Shown here: piece by piece, positions 41,626 through 49,753 of the stretch
Layout of the letters: every line of letters begins with the position of its first letter
How positions within the stretch are numbered: the first letter of the stretch is position 1
Source of the DNA: UBA6144 sp964399165
Lineage (GTDB): Bacteria > Bdellovibrionota > Bacteriovoracia > Bacteriovoracales > Bacteriovoracaceae
Assembly (NCBI GenBank): GCA_964399165.1
Contig: CAYNPO010000016.1
Span: forward strand, 8,053-72,052
Reading direction: 5' to 3'
Length of the DNA: 64,000 bases
Made by a program: the position numbers and the translations under genes
Notes under the pieces: generated by a model
Databases searched by the model: none
What the model saw: the letters and a program-made list of their open reading frames with translations, nothing else
What the model was told of the DNA's origin: nothing

Positions 41626-41642
41626 GGAAGGCCCGCCCGCGC

Positions 41643-41648
41643 GATAAT
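41643..41648 (+). promoter_or_regulatory. -10 box of serC
   Basis: GATAAT 28 bases before the serC ATG; no convincing -35 hexamer. Confidence 0.4.
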
Positions 41649-41676
41649 GTGCCCCACACCCCACCAGGAGCCACGC

Positions 41677-42795
41677 ATGTTCGAGAACACCACTATCCCG
41701 GCTGAACTCCGTCCCAGTGATCCCCGCTTCGGTTGCGGGCCCTCTCTCGTTCCCGTGGAACACCTACAGAAGCTGGCCGCCACCGGAGTGGCCTACATGG
41801 GCAACAGCCACCGCAAGAACGCGGTGAAGAACCTGGTGAAGGAAGTGCAGGAGGGCATCGCCTCCTACTTTGGCATCCCCAGCGGCTACGAGGTGGTTCT
41901 GGGCAACGGTGGCGCCACCTTGGCCTGGGACATGATCGGATTGGGCATGGTGGAGAAGAGTTCCCTCCACTTCACCTGCGGTGAGTTCTCCGAGAAATGG
42001 TACAAGAGCCACAAGCTAATTCCCTGGATCAGCGCCAAGGAAGTGAAGGTCGGCTATGGCGAGGGCATCAACCCCCGCGAAGAGGCGGGCCACGACTTCC
42101 TCTGTTGCACCCTGAATGAAACCTCCACCGGCGTGCAGCTCAGCCACATTCCCAAGATGCAGGACCCCAACCTCTTGGTGGGCGTGGACGCCACCTCCGG
42201 CGCGGGCCAGATCCCCGTGGACATGGCCAACGTGGACCTTTACTACTTCTCCCCTCAGAAAGTGTTCGCTTCCGACGGTGGGCTGTTCGTGGCCATCATG
42301 TCCCCCAAGGCCATCGAGCGCGCCCTGAAACTCGGGGCGGACAAGTCCCGCTACGTGCCCGAGTTCCTGAAGTGGCCCCTGGCCATCGAGAACTCCCGGC
42401 AGAACCAAACCTACAACACGCCCGCCCTGGCCACCTTGTTCCTTCTCAACGAACAGGTGAAAAAGCTCAACCAGCTGGGAGAGAAGACCGTGGCCGCCCA
42501 GGCCCGGGAGAAAGCGAACCTGCTTTACTCGTGGGCCGAATCCAAGCCCTACCTCAGCCCCTACGTGAAGAACCCCGAGTTCCGTTCCACCTCCGTGGCC
42601 ACCATCGACGTGGACGACAAGTTCAAGACCGACGACCTCACCAAGATGCTGCGTTCCCAGAAAATCGCCTTCGACATCGACGCCTACCGCAAGCTGGGCC
42701 GCAACCAGCTGCGCATCTCCTTCTTCCACAACATCGCTCTGGGCGACCTGGAGAAGCTGACCCGGGCCATTTCCCACGCCATCGAGGGCGTCTAG
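41677..42795 (+). CDS. serC: Phosphoserine aminotransferase, actinobacterial-type
   Basis: 372 residues from the ATG at 41677 with AGGAG upstream. PLP enzyme converting 3-phosphohydroxypyruvate to phosphoserine. The sequence tracks the Mycobacterium SerC branch: RFGCGPSLVPVEHLQKL, GNSHRKNAVKNLV, VVLGNGGATLAWD, NETSTGVQ, DATSGAGQIPVD, the PLP-Lys segment YYFSPQKVFASDGGLF, QNQTYNTPALATL and AYRKLGRNQLRI. It is unlike the shorter E. coli type. It is monocistronic and divergent from the outer-membrane protein gene. Confidence 0.92.
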   Translation: MFENTTIPAELRPSDPRFGCGPSLVPVEHLQKLAATGVAYMGNSHRKNAVKNLVKEVQEGIASYFGIPSGYEVVLGNGGATLAWDMIGLGMVEKSSLHFTCGEFSEKWYKSHKLIPWISAKEVKVGYGEGINPREEAGHDFLCCTLNETSTGVQLSHIPKMQDPNLLVGVDATSGAGQIPVDMANVDLYYFSPQKVFASDGGLFVAIMSPKAIERALKLGADKSRYVPEFLKWPLAIENSRQNQTYNTPALATLFLLNEQVKKLNQLGEKTVAAQAREKANLLYSWAESKPYLSPYVKNPEFRSTSVATIDVDDKFKTDDLTKMLRSQKIAFDIDAYRKLGRNQLRISFFHNIALGDLEKLTRAISHAIEGV

Positions 42796-42894
42796 GCCGT
42801 TTCGACCTTGGGCAGGGGAGAATCCCCCTGCCCATGACGGCGCATTCCTTGGTAGACATGGGGGGTCCGCTCGCCCCTTCACCAAAGGATGCCC

Positions 42895-44085
42895 ATGCGA
42901 CTGCCCCTCGTCTTGCTGTTGGCCCTCTCCCTACCCACCGCCTTCGCCCTGCCCTGGAGCGCCACGAACAACCCCCACGCCATCTCGCGCGTGACCGGGG
43001 CGCCGTTGGTGAAGCGCTTTGCGAGCCTGCCGCTGGCGGCGAAGCTCTCCAACATCCACTACATCTGGTCCGACACCTATTGGCCTTCCAACAAGGGCGG
43101 CTTGGCCTACCGCTGGAACGACGAACCCAATCCCCGCAACTTCACCTACCGGCTGCTCTCACGCCAGCAGCTCGCCGCCATGTCCCTGGTGGAGCGGGAG
43201 AAGCTTTCCCCCGCCGAGAAGTACGACATTTACATGGGCCGATATGACTACCCGTTGACCCGGCAGATGTGGCGTGAGAACCGGCCCAACGACCTGTGGT
43301 GGGAAGGCATCTGCCATGGCTGGGCCTCAGCGGCCGTGAGCCATCCCGAACCAGACCGCGTGGACCTGCGCAACCCTGACGGCATCCTGGTACCGTTCGG
43401 CGCCTCCGACGTGAAGGGGCTCTTAAGCCTCTACTACGCCAAGGTCCACAAGACCAATGAACGCTTCCAGATCGGCCGGCGCTGCCGAGCCCGCGGGAAA
43501 GTGCCCGGCGAGGACAGCCCCCGGGACCGCTACCGCAACCCACCGCCGGCCGCCGAGGCCAACTCGCCCGACTGCGCGGACACCAATGCCGGTGCCTTCC
43601 ACCTCGCCCTCACTAACATGGTGGGATTGCACGGGCGGGGCTTCGTGGTGGAGATCGATCGCTACAACGACGTATGGAACCAGCCCATGGGCGAATACTC
43701 CTCCCAGGTGCTGTATGACCGCCCCGTCCTGGGCCGTCCCGGAGTGGCCCGCCAGCTGAAGGTGCGTACCCGCATGACCTATGGTGAGGAACTCAACTTG
43801 CTTGAGCCCAGCCAGCGCGAGGACGAGGGGGGCTTCATGTCCATGGATCCAGTGACGGGCACTCCCGCCCAGACCACGCTGTACAAGGACTACGAATACA
43901 CCCTCGACCTCAACGCCCGCGGCGAAATCGTCGGTGGCGCTTGGTTGACCCACACACGTCCGGACTTCCTTTGGACCAAGGCGCCCGCCGCCCGTTTCGT
44001 GGACGACGCCGTCTACCGTTTGGGCGGCCTTAACCGCATTTACCGCCCGGTGCGGGGGGGGGCCCTGAGGCTGGCCGCGGATTAA
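42895..44085 (+). CDS. Secreted transglutaminase-elicitor-like protein, copy 1
   Basis: 396 residues from the ATG at 42895; AAAGG spacing favours it over the ATG at 42889. A signal peptide (about 1-18) precedes a domain resembling the oomycete transglutaminase elicitor family (PF16683 / M81-like), whose hallmark is the catalytic-Cys motif WWEGICHGWA; here Cys140 is followed by His141. Family enzymes cross-link Gln and Lys side chains; oomycete members carry a plant-recognised epitope. The neighbouring gene at 44240 is a close paralogue. A G9 tract lies eight codons before the stop. The enzyme is presumably secreted to periplasm or outside. Confidence 0.8.
   Translation: MRLPLVLLLALSLPTAFALPWSATNNPHAISRVTGAPLVKRFASLPLAAKLSNIHYIWSDTYWPSNKGGLAYRWNDEPNPRNFTYRLLSRQQLAAMSLVEREKLSPAEKYDIYMGRYDYPLTRQMWRENRPNDLWWEGICHGWASAAVSHPEPDRVDLRNPDGILVPFGASDVKGLLSLYYAKVHKTNERFQIGRRCRARGKVPGEDSPRDRYRNPPPAAEANSPDCADTNAGAFHLALTNMVGLHGRGFVVEIDRYNDVWNQPMGEYSSQVLYDRPVLGRPGVARQLKVRTRMTYGEELNLLEPSQREDEGGFMSMDPVTGTPAQTTLYKDYEYTLDLNARGEIVGGAWLTHTRPDFLWTKAPAARFVDDAVYRLGGLNRIYRPVRGGALRLAAD
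44054..44062 (+). repeat. G9 homopolymer inside copy 1, near its 3' end
   Basis: Nine consecutive G residues in the C-terminal codons after YRPV. The two paralogues diverge in sequence just here. Slippage would change only the last few residues. Confidence 0.8.
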
Positions 44086-44109
44086 TTCCTTCTCATGATG
44101 AATGCGTGG

Positions 44110-44136
44110 AAGCCCCCGGAAACGGGGGTTTTTTTT
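44110..44136 (+). terminator. Terminator of transglutaminase-like copy 1
   Basis: CCCCCG (44113-44118), GAAA tetraloop, CGGGGG (44123-44128), then eight T residues. Confidence 0.9.
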
Positions 44137-44239
44137 ACCCAGATTCGTGCGGTAATTTTTTCAATCCGCCGTGTCAGTTAGCATGGAGCTTGGTAGATGG
44201 GCGCATTGGTTTGACTTCCCTTCCCAACAAAGGATGCCC

Positions 44240-45445
44240 ATGAAACCCGCGCTCCTGTCCGCCGTGCTTGTGCTATCCGTGGCGCCTGCCCTCGCCGCTC
44301 CCTGGAACCGGGCCAACAACCCCAACGGCGTAACTCGCATGACCGGTAGACCCCTGGTCCGCAACTTCAGCGCTCTTCCCTTGGAGGCCAAACTCAGCAA
44401 CCCGCACTTCATCTGGTCCGACACCTACTGGCCCGCCAACAAGGGCGGCATCGCCTATCGGTGGAACAACGAGCCCAACCCCCAAAACTTCACCTACCGC
44501 CGCTACACCAAGGCGGAGCTCCAGCGCATGCCGCTGGTGGAGCTGGAGAAGCTCTCCCCCGCGGAGAAGTATGACATTTTCATGGGCCGCTACGATTATC
44601 CCCTGACCCGCCGGGTGCTCGCCGAGAACAGCCCCCGCGACTTGTGGTGGACCGGCATCTGTCATGGCTGGGCCCCCGCCGCCGTCAACCATATTGAGCC
44701 CGCCCGACAGGATCTGCGCAACGCTGACGGTATCGTGGTGCCCTTCGGTTCCACCGACGTGAAGGGCCTTTTGAGCTACTACTACGCCAAAGTCCACCAG
44801 ACCTCCCAGCGTTTCCAAATCGGCAAACGTTGCAAAGCCGCCGGCAAAGTGCCGGGCGAAGGTAGCAGCCGTGACCGCGTGACCACCATGCCGATGGCCA
44901 TCATCGCCAACTCCGGCGCCTGCGCTGACGTGAACCCCGGCGCCTTCCACCTTGCCCTCACCAACATGGTAGGTCTCAATGACATGGGCTTCGTGGTGGA
45001 AGTGGACCGGTTCCGCGACGTGTGGAACCAGCCCATGGGCCAATACTCCACCCAGGTGCTGTCTGAGCGCCCGGCCCGCGGCCGTGGTGGTCTGGCCCGC
45101 ATCCTCACCGTTCGGACCCGCATGACCTACGGCGAGGAACTCAACCTGCTCGAGCCCTCTCAGCGGGGCGACGAAGGCGGCTTCCTGTCCATGGACCACG
45201 TGACCGGCACCCCCGCCAACACCACGCTGTACAAGGACTACGAGTACACTCTAGAGCTCAACGGACGTGGCGAGATCATCGGCGGCACCTGGTTGACCAC
45301 CACCCGCCCCGACTTCATCTGGGCGAAGGCCGCGGCAACCCGTTTCATCGACGGCGGTTACGGACTTGCGGGCCTGAACCAGATCTACCGCCCAGTGATC
45401 GACGCCCCGGCCATGGCTTCCACTGAAGCAGTAGTGACCGAGTAA
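44240..45445 (+). CDS. Secreted transglutaminase-elicitor-like protein, copy 2
   Basis: 401 residues from the ATG at 44240, with the same AAAGGATGCCC leader as copy 1. The signal peptide ends near residue 19. The same family features are present: WWTGICHGWAPAAV with Cys141-His142, NNPNGVTRMTGRPLV, IWSDTYWPANKGG, AFHLALTNMVG, VWNQPMGQYS, RTRMTYGEELNLLEPSQRG. Roughly two-thirds identical to copy 1 by eye, diverging at the extreme C-terminus. Each copy has its own terminator, so they are expressed separately, and a tandem duplication is the simplest origin. Confidence 0.8.
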   Translation: MKPALLSAVLVLSVAPALAAPWNRANNPNGVTRMTGRPLVRNFSALPLEAKLSNPHFIWSDTYWPANKGGIAYRWNNEPNPQNFTYRRYTKAELQRMPLVELEKLSPAEKYDIFMGRYDYPLTRRVLAENSPRDLWWTGICHGWAPAAVNHIEPARQDLRNADGIVVPFGSTDVKGLLSYYYAKVHQTSQRFQIGKRCKAAGKVPGEGSSRDRVTTMPMAIIANSGACADVNPGAFHLALTNMVGLNDMGFVVEVDRFRDVWNQPMGQYSTQVLSERPARGRGGLARILTVRTRMTYGEELNLLEPSQRGDEGGFLSMDHVTGTPANTTLYKDYEYTLELNGRGEIIGGTWLTTTRPDFIWAKAAATRFIDGGYGLAGLNQIYRPVIDAPAMASTEAVVTE

Positions 45446-45472
45446 TCCCAAAGACGTCCAAGCGTGAAAGCA

Positions 45473-45500
45473 AAGGGGGCCCCTAACGGGGCCCTTCTCA
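45473..45500. terminator. Terminator between copy 2 and tgt
   Basis: GGGCCCC (45477-45483), loop TAAC, GGGGCCC (45488-45494), flanked by an A-run and TTCT. It serves copy 2 and possibly the convergent tgt, whose stop codon lies at its edge. Confidence 0.75.
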
Positions 45501-46628
45501 ATTTCGGGAATAGCCGGCCAGGAACTCCCGCTTGAACTCCAGGTATCTGTCCGCCAGGATCGCCTCCCGCGCCCGCACCGCCATGGACTTGTAGAAGGCG
45601 ATGTTATGGGCCGTGGCCAGGATCTGCCCCAGGATCTCGTTGGAGTCGAAGAGGTGCTTGATGTAGGCCCGCGTGAAGTTGGTGTTCACGTAGTCCTTGA
45701 GGTTGGGCTCGATGGGGAAGAAATCCCGGCGGTAGTTCTTATGCTCGATGCGGATCTTTCCGCGGTTGGTGAAGAGCGTCCCGCCGCGGGCGAACTTGGT
45801 GGGGATGATGCAATCGCTCATGTCCACGCCGTTCTCCCAGATCATCAAGAGGTCCTCGGGCATGCCAACGCCCATCACGTAACGGGGTTTGTCCGCCGGC
45901 ATCTTGGGGGCGGCATACTTCACGATGGCCTCCATGTGCTCCGGGCCCTCACCCACGGAGACGCCGCCGATGGCGTATCCGGGGAGGTCGCGCTTCACCA
46001 CTTCCTCAAGACAAATGTCGCGGTACTTGGGGTAGACGCCGCCCTGGATGATGCCGAACAATGCTTGTTTTGGGTTGGTCCAAGCCTCGATGGAGCGGTC
46101 CAGCCAGCGGTGCGTGCGGGCGATGGAATTTTCCACGTACTTCTCGGTGGCGGGGTAGGGGATGCACTCGTCGAAGGCCATCATAATGTCGGAACCAAGG
46201 TTCTGCTGGACGCCGATGGAGATCTCCGGCGTGAGCTTTACGTCTTTGCCGTCGGCGTCGCGGAAAATGGCGCCTTCCTCCGTGATGCCATTCTTCTGGA
46301 GCGAGAACACCTGGAAGCCGCCGGAGTCGGTGAGGATGGGGCGGTCCCAGCCCATGAACTTGTGAAGACCGCCCGCCTTGGCGATCAACTCGGAACCAGG
46401 CGTGAGGTGCAGGTGGTAGGTGTTGGAGAGCATGATCTGGATGTCCAGGTCCTTGAGCTCCTTGGGCTGCAGGGCCTTGATGGCACCGTGGGTGCCCACC
46501 GGCATGAAGACCGGAGTCTCGATCTTCCCGTGGGGAGTGTGGATCACGCCGGCGCGGGCGCCGCAGCTCTTGTCCACGTGCTGGAGCTCGAAGCGGAAAT
46601 GCTCTTTTACCAATTCGCTGGTTTTCAT
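45498..46628 (-). CDS. tgt: Queuine/preQ1 tRNA-ribosyltransferase lacking the usual zinc cysteines
   Basis: 376 residues from the ATG at 46628 (MKTSELVKEHFRFE). Exchanges guanine-34 for preQ1 in tRNAs decoding NAY/HisTyrAspAsn codons. Catalytic features are intact: LTDSGGFQVFSL (general base Asp), GGVSVGEGPEHM (substrate Glu) and GVDMSDCIIPTKFARGG (nucleophile Asp). The zinc knuckle that reads PxCxCxxC in typical bacterial enzymes is here PNLKDYVNTNF, so all three Cys are replaced while the following His (ATAHN) remains. Another queuosine gene, queE, lies at 58132. Overall identity to Tgt is clear; loss of zinc is the oddity. Confidence 0.9.
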   Translation of the reverse strand: MKTSELVKEHFRFELQHVDKSCGARAGVIHTPHGKIETPVFMPVGTHGAIKALQPKELKDLDIQIMLSNTYHLHLTPGSELIAKAGGLHKFMGWDRPILTDSGGFQVFSLQKNGITEEGAIFRDADGKDVKLTPEISIGVQQNLGSDIMMAFDECIPYPATEKYVENSIARTHRWLDRSIEAWTNPKQALFGIIQGGVYPKYRDICLEEVVKRDLPGYAIGGVSVGEGPEHMEAIVKYAAPKMPADKPRYVMGVGMPEDLLMIWENGVDMSDCIIPTKFARGGTLFTNRGKIRIEHKNYRRDFFPIEPNLKDYVNTNFTRAYIKHLFDSNEILGQILATAHNIAFYKSMAVRAREAILADRYLEFKREFLAGYSRN

Positions 46629-46699
46629 GGGGGGAACATCCTTTGGGCGCGGCGGGTTTTCCAAGGGCAAGGCCCCGGCATGTCGACTATGGTCCGCGG

Positions 46700-47233
46700 A
46701 TGCGGCGTTGGTACCAGGTTTTTCTCCCGTTGTTAGGCCTGTTGTTGGGGCGCGAGCTGTTTTCGTGGGCCGTGCCCATGAAGGCCAGGGGAGTGGCACG
46801 GGTCTTGGACGGGGATACCCTCGAATTCAGGGGCGCCCGCCTGCGCCTGCGGGGGGTGGACGCGCCAGAACGAGGCCAGCCATTCCTGAGCGCGGAGGGA
46901 GACGCCGGTGCCCTTGCGGCCCGGTGCGCACAGGGAGTGCTCTCGGGTGGCGATTGGGAATTTCACTGGCGGGGCCGGGATTTCTACGGACGCGTGTTGG
47001 CGGACGGGTGGCGTGGGGGAGAGTGGCTGGCGGAGGTCTTGGTGGAACGCGGGTGTGGACTAGCTTATTTTTACCCAGGAAGTCTGTCCGTGGGTGAGGC
47101 GGGGAGGCTAAGGCGGGCCCAGAACAGGGCCTTCAGGTCACGGGCGGGATTGTGGGCCAAGGGAGGGATCATCAATCCCTCCCATTGGCGGAAAGCTCAG
47201 AAAGCCAGGCGCAGGCCGGTGGCCACCGAGTAG
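46700..47233 (+). CDS. Membrane-anchored or secreted thermonuclease-like (SNase) protein
   Basis: 177 residues from the ATG at 46700. A hydrophobic N-terminus (residues about 5-24) is a signal peptide or anchor. The OB-fold nuclease core follows: VARVLDGDTLEFRGARLRLRG, VDAPERGQPF (Arg and Glu of the active site), then DFYGRVLADGW with the second catalytic Arg, and LVERGCGLAYFY. It should hydrolyse DNA and RNA outside the cytoplasm, with calcium. The last 37 bases overlap the convergent outer-membrane protein gene. No clear Shine-Dalgarno. Confidence 0.88.
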   Translation: MRRWYQVFLPLLGLLLGRELFSWAVPMKARGVARVLDGDTLEFRGARLRLRGVDAPERGQPFLSAEGDAGALAARCAQGVLSGGDWEFHWRGRDFYGRVLADGWRGGEWLAEVLVERGCGLAYFYPGSLSVGEAGRLRRAQNRAFRSRAGLWAKGGIINPSHWRKAQKARRRPVATE

Positions 47234-48255
47234 ACCTCGGTGCCGAACACTTTGTTGGCGACGGCGTAGACGCGCACGTAGGGGATGTTGACCTGGAAGC
47301 CGGCGAAGGCGCGTAGGAACAAGGGACGCACCTTGCCCGTCTCGTCCACGTTGGCGGCCGTGTCCACCTGGAAAGCCTGGCCGCCGCCACACACGCCGCC
47401 GGTGCAGTTCAGGGTGCTGCGTTCGGCGTTGGCGTCGGCCTTGCCTTTGGCGGAACCCATGTTGAAGTCGGTGCCCAACCCCGCGTAGAAGCTCAGTACG
47501 TGCAGGAAGTTTACGCCCGAGGAGATCTCGATGGGGATGGAGTGGGTGGCGGTCTCGATGGTGGCCTTGGGGGTGGCGGCAAGGTTACCGGATATACTCT
47601 CGGTCCCGTTGTCCTCGTCCACGTCCTTGTCGATGTTGGAGGTTACCGTCAGGTCCAAGCTGCTGTATTGGTAGCCGGTGTGCAAGCGCACCCCGTCCCA
47701 ACCGAACCAACGGGAACCGTTACCATCGATCCATTTGTAGGAACCCATGAAGCCGAAGGAGATCATGTCGGCCTTCACCTCGTTGTCGTCCACGTCCTTT
47801 TCCAGGTCGTACTTGAAGAAGTTCAGCATGAGGGTGGTTTTTTTAGGGTCGAGACCCAGGAAGGAGTCGTCGAAGAGAGAGGACATGTTCAGACCCACGA
47901 TGGCACCGCCGGTGGCGCCGGCGCCGGAGATGTCGCTGTCCATCTCCTTGTCCTCTTCCAGGTCAGCACCTAGGCCCACGCCGGCGCCAATGGTGAATTT
48001 GTCGAAGTGGGAAATGTAATCGGTGGCCATCCCGCGGCTGGAGGCCGCTTGGGAATCGGCCATGCCTTCCATGAGGCGCTTAGGAGAGCTCGCGGGGAGG
48101 TCCTTGTTGACGTCGTTTTGGACCTTCAGAAGTTCCGCTTCGAGGGCCGCGTCCACGGCGGCGTTGCCAGTGGGGACCAAGGTCAGCTTGAAAATCTGGG
48201 CCCGAGCGGGAAGAGCGGTCGCGAGTATGAACAAAGTCAGCAACAGGGCCTTCAT
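47197..48255 (-). CDS. Outer-membrane beta-barrel-like protein
   Basis: 352 residues. A signal peptide (cleavage about 19, ARAQ) is followed by a helical segment (about 30-75) and then strand-rich sequence (FTIGAGVGLGADLEED, LMLNFFKYDLEKD, MISFGFMGSYKW, LHTGYQYSSLDLTVTS, LSFYAGLGTDF) rich in Asp, typical of extracellular loops. The chain ends in GLRLAF with the terminal Phe of outer-membrane barrels. A short CTGGVCGGG loop may hold a disulfide. No family recognised. It is divergent from the DEAD helicase. Confidence 0.75.
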   Translation of the reverse strand: MKALLLTLFILATALPARAQIFKLTLVPTGNAAVDAALEAELLKVQNDVNKDLPASSPKRLMEGMADSQAASSRGMATDYISHFDKFTIGAGVGLGADLEEDKEMDSDISGAGATGGAIVGLNMSSLFDDSFLGLDPKKTTLMLNFFKYDLEKDVDDNEVKADMISFGFMGSYKWIDGNGSRWFGWDGVRLHTGYQYSSLDLTVTSNIDKDVDEDNGTESISGNLAATPKATIETATHSIPIEISSGVNFLHVLSFYAGLGTDFNMGSAKGKADANAERSTLNCTGGVCGGGQAFQVDTAANVDETGKVRPLFLRAFAGFQVNIPYVRVYAVANKVFGTEVYSVATGLRLAF

Positions 48256-48351
48256 GGGGTCATGTCCTTGGTTGGGGCTATTCGGGGAACTCCAACCATT
48301 CTAACAACTTCAGGGGAGATCGCAGGGGGGAATTTCTGGCCTGATGCCGCC

Positions 48352-48380
48352 TTGAGTTGTCGTGTAAAAACCGCTATAAA
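48352..48380 (+). promoter_or_regulatory. Sigma-70-like promoter of the DEAD-box helicase gene
   Basis: TTGAGT (48352-48357), 17-base spacer, TATAAA (48375-48380), 32 bases before the ATG at 48413. Confidence 0.65.
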
Positions 48381-48412
48381 CGGGCCCCGTCATCCCCCCT
48401 TTGAGGCCCCAC

Positions 48413-49744
48413 ATGTCCTTCAATTCACTCGCCCTCTTGCCTTCCTTCGACGGCTATTTCCGCGAGCAAGGCTTCAAAGAACCCACCGGTGTCCAGCGCA
48501 AGGTGGTACCTGGGTTCCTCAAGCGCCAATCCCAAGTCGTGGTGTCGGAAACCGGCTCGGGCAAGACGCTCTCCTACGTGCTGCCCATGATGCACATGCT
48601 CAAGGTGGAGGAGGAAAAACACGGCCCGACCACCGAGCGCTCCACCCCGCGCGCGCTGGTGCTTGCCCCCACGCGTGAGTTGGCGGCCCAGATCCACGCG
48701 GTCTTCAAGTCCGCCTCGCACCACGTGAAACTGCGCGTGCGGCTTTTGACCGGCGGTGACTCTCACGAGCGCACTAAGGGCCTGGCCCATTCCACCTACG
48801 ACATCCTCGTGGCCACGCCTTCGCGCGTGAAGAGCGCGCTCAAGCACAAGGAACTCTCGCTCGGGCATGTGCGCTGGTTGGTGCTTGACGAGGCCGACAA
48901 CCTCTTCGAGATGGGGTTCAAGCGCGATGTCGAGCAGTTCCTGGTCGACATGGATGTAGACATGCTCCAGTTAGGATTCTTCACCGCCACCCTCCCGCCG
49001 GTTTTCGAAGAATTCCTGCGCACGCGCTTTCCCAGCAAGAAGCTCGAATGGGTCATGTCCGGGGACTCGCACCGCCCGCAGGTGCGCATCGAGACCTACA
49101 ACGTGCGCACCGAGCCCGCGGAGAAAGACGCCATCGTCCGCATGTTCCTGCAGAAGCAGGCTAAGGGCCGCGGGATCATCTTCACCAACCAGCGCAACCA
49201 GGCCGAGGCCCTACACTCCTTCCTCAAGGCCAAGATGCCCGAGCTCAAGCTGCGGCTCCTGCATGGGGACATGCCCGCAGAAGAGCGCGGGGACGCCATT
49301 AAGTCCTTCCTGGAAAAGAAGGCCCAGGTGCTGGTGGCCACCGACGTAGCCGCCCGCGGGATCGACATCGACGACCTTGCCTGGGTGGTGAACTATGGGC
49401 TGCCCAAGACCGCCATTTATTACCTCCACCGTTGCGGGCGCGTGGGCCGCGGTGGCAAGACCGGTGTCGTCTACAATCTGGTGGCTTCCCACGACGGCAA
49501 GATGATCGCCTCCATCAACGAGGCCATCCAGAAGCAGACCCACCTGCCCCTGCAGCCCATCCCGGACGCCAAGCTCAACGACAAGGCCCGTGACGTTGCC
49601 CGAGAGCGGGCGAAGCAACGGGCCGCCAAGAAGGCCGCCAGCGTGGAATCACGGGATCGCCGGGCCCGCCCCGGGGACGCTCTCAAGCGCCGGGCGCCCA
49701 CCGTCAAACGTGAGAAGACGCGTTCTCCGCGCCCGCGCCGCTGA
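48413..49744 (+). CDS. DEAD-box ATP-dependent RNA helicase
   Basis: 443 residues from the ATG at 48413 (MSFNSLALLPSFDGYF). The RecA-like helicase core has Q-motif GFKEPTGVQRKV, motif I SETGSGKT, motif Ia PTRELAAQ, motif II DEADNLFEMGF, motif III TATLPP in place of the usual SAT, motif V DVAARGIDIDDLAWVVNYGLP and motif VI HRCGRVGRGGKTG. The C-terminal tail (about 395-443) is Arg/Lys-rich and probably an RNA-binding extension, as in RhlE/SrmB types. Exact subfamily (RhlE, RhlB, CshA) not assigned. Confidence 0.92.
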   Translation: MSFNSLALLPSFDGYFREQGFKEPTGVQRKVVPGFLKRQSQVVVSETGSGKTLSYVLPMMHMLKVEEEKHGPTTERSTPRALVLAPTRELAAQIHAVFKSASHHVKLRVRLLTGGDSHERTKGLAHSTYDILVATPSRVKSALKHKELSLGHVRWLVLDEADNLFEMGFKRDVEQFLVDMDVDMLQLGFFTATLPPVFEEFLRTRFPSKKLEWVMSGDSHRPQVRIETYNVRTEPAEKDAIVRMFLQKQAKGRGIIFTNQRNQAEALHSFLKAKMPELKLRLLHGDMPAEERGDAIKSFLEKKAQVLVATDVAARGIDIDDLAWVVNYGLPKTAIYYLHRCGRVGRGGKTGVVYNLVASHDGKMIASINEAIQKQTHLPLQPIPDAKLNDKARDVARERAKQRAAKKAASVESRDRRARPGDALKRRAPTVKREKTRSPRPRR

Positions 49745-49753
49745 GCCAGGACC

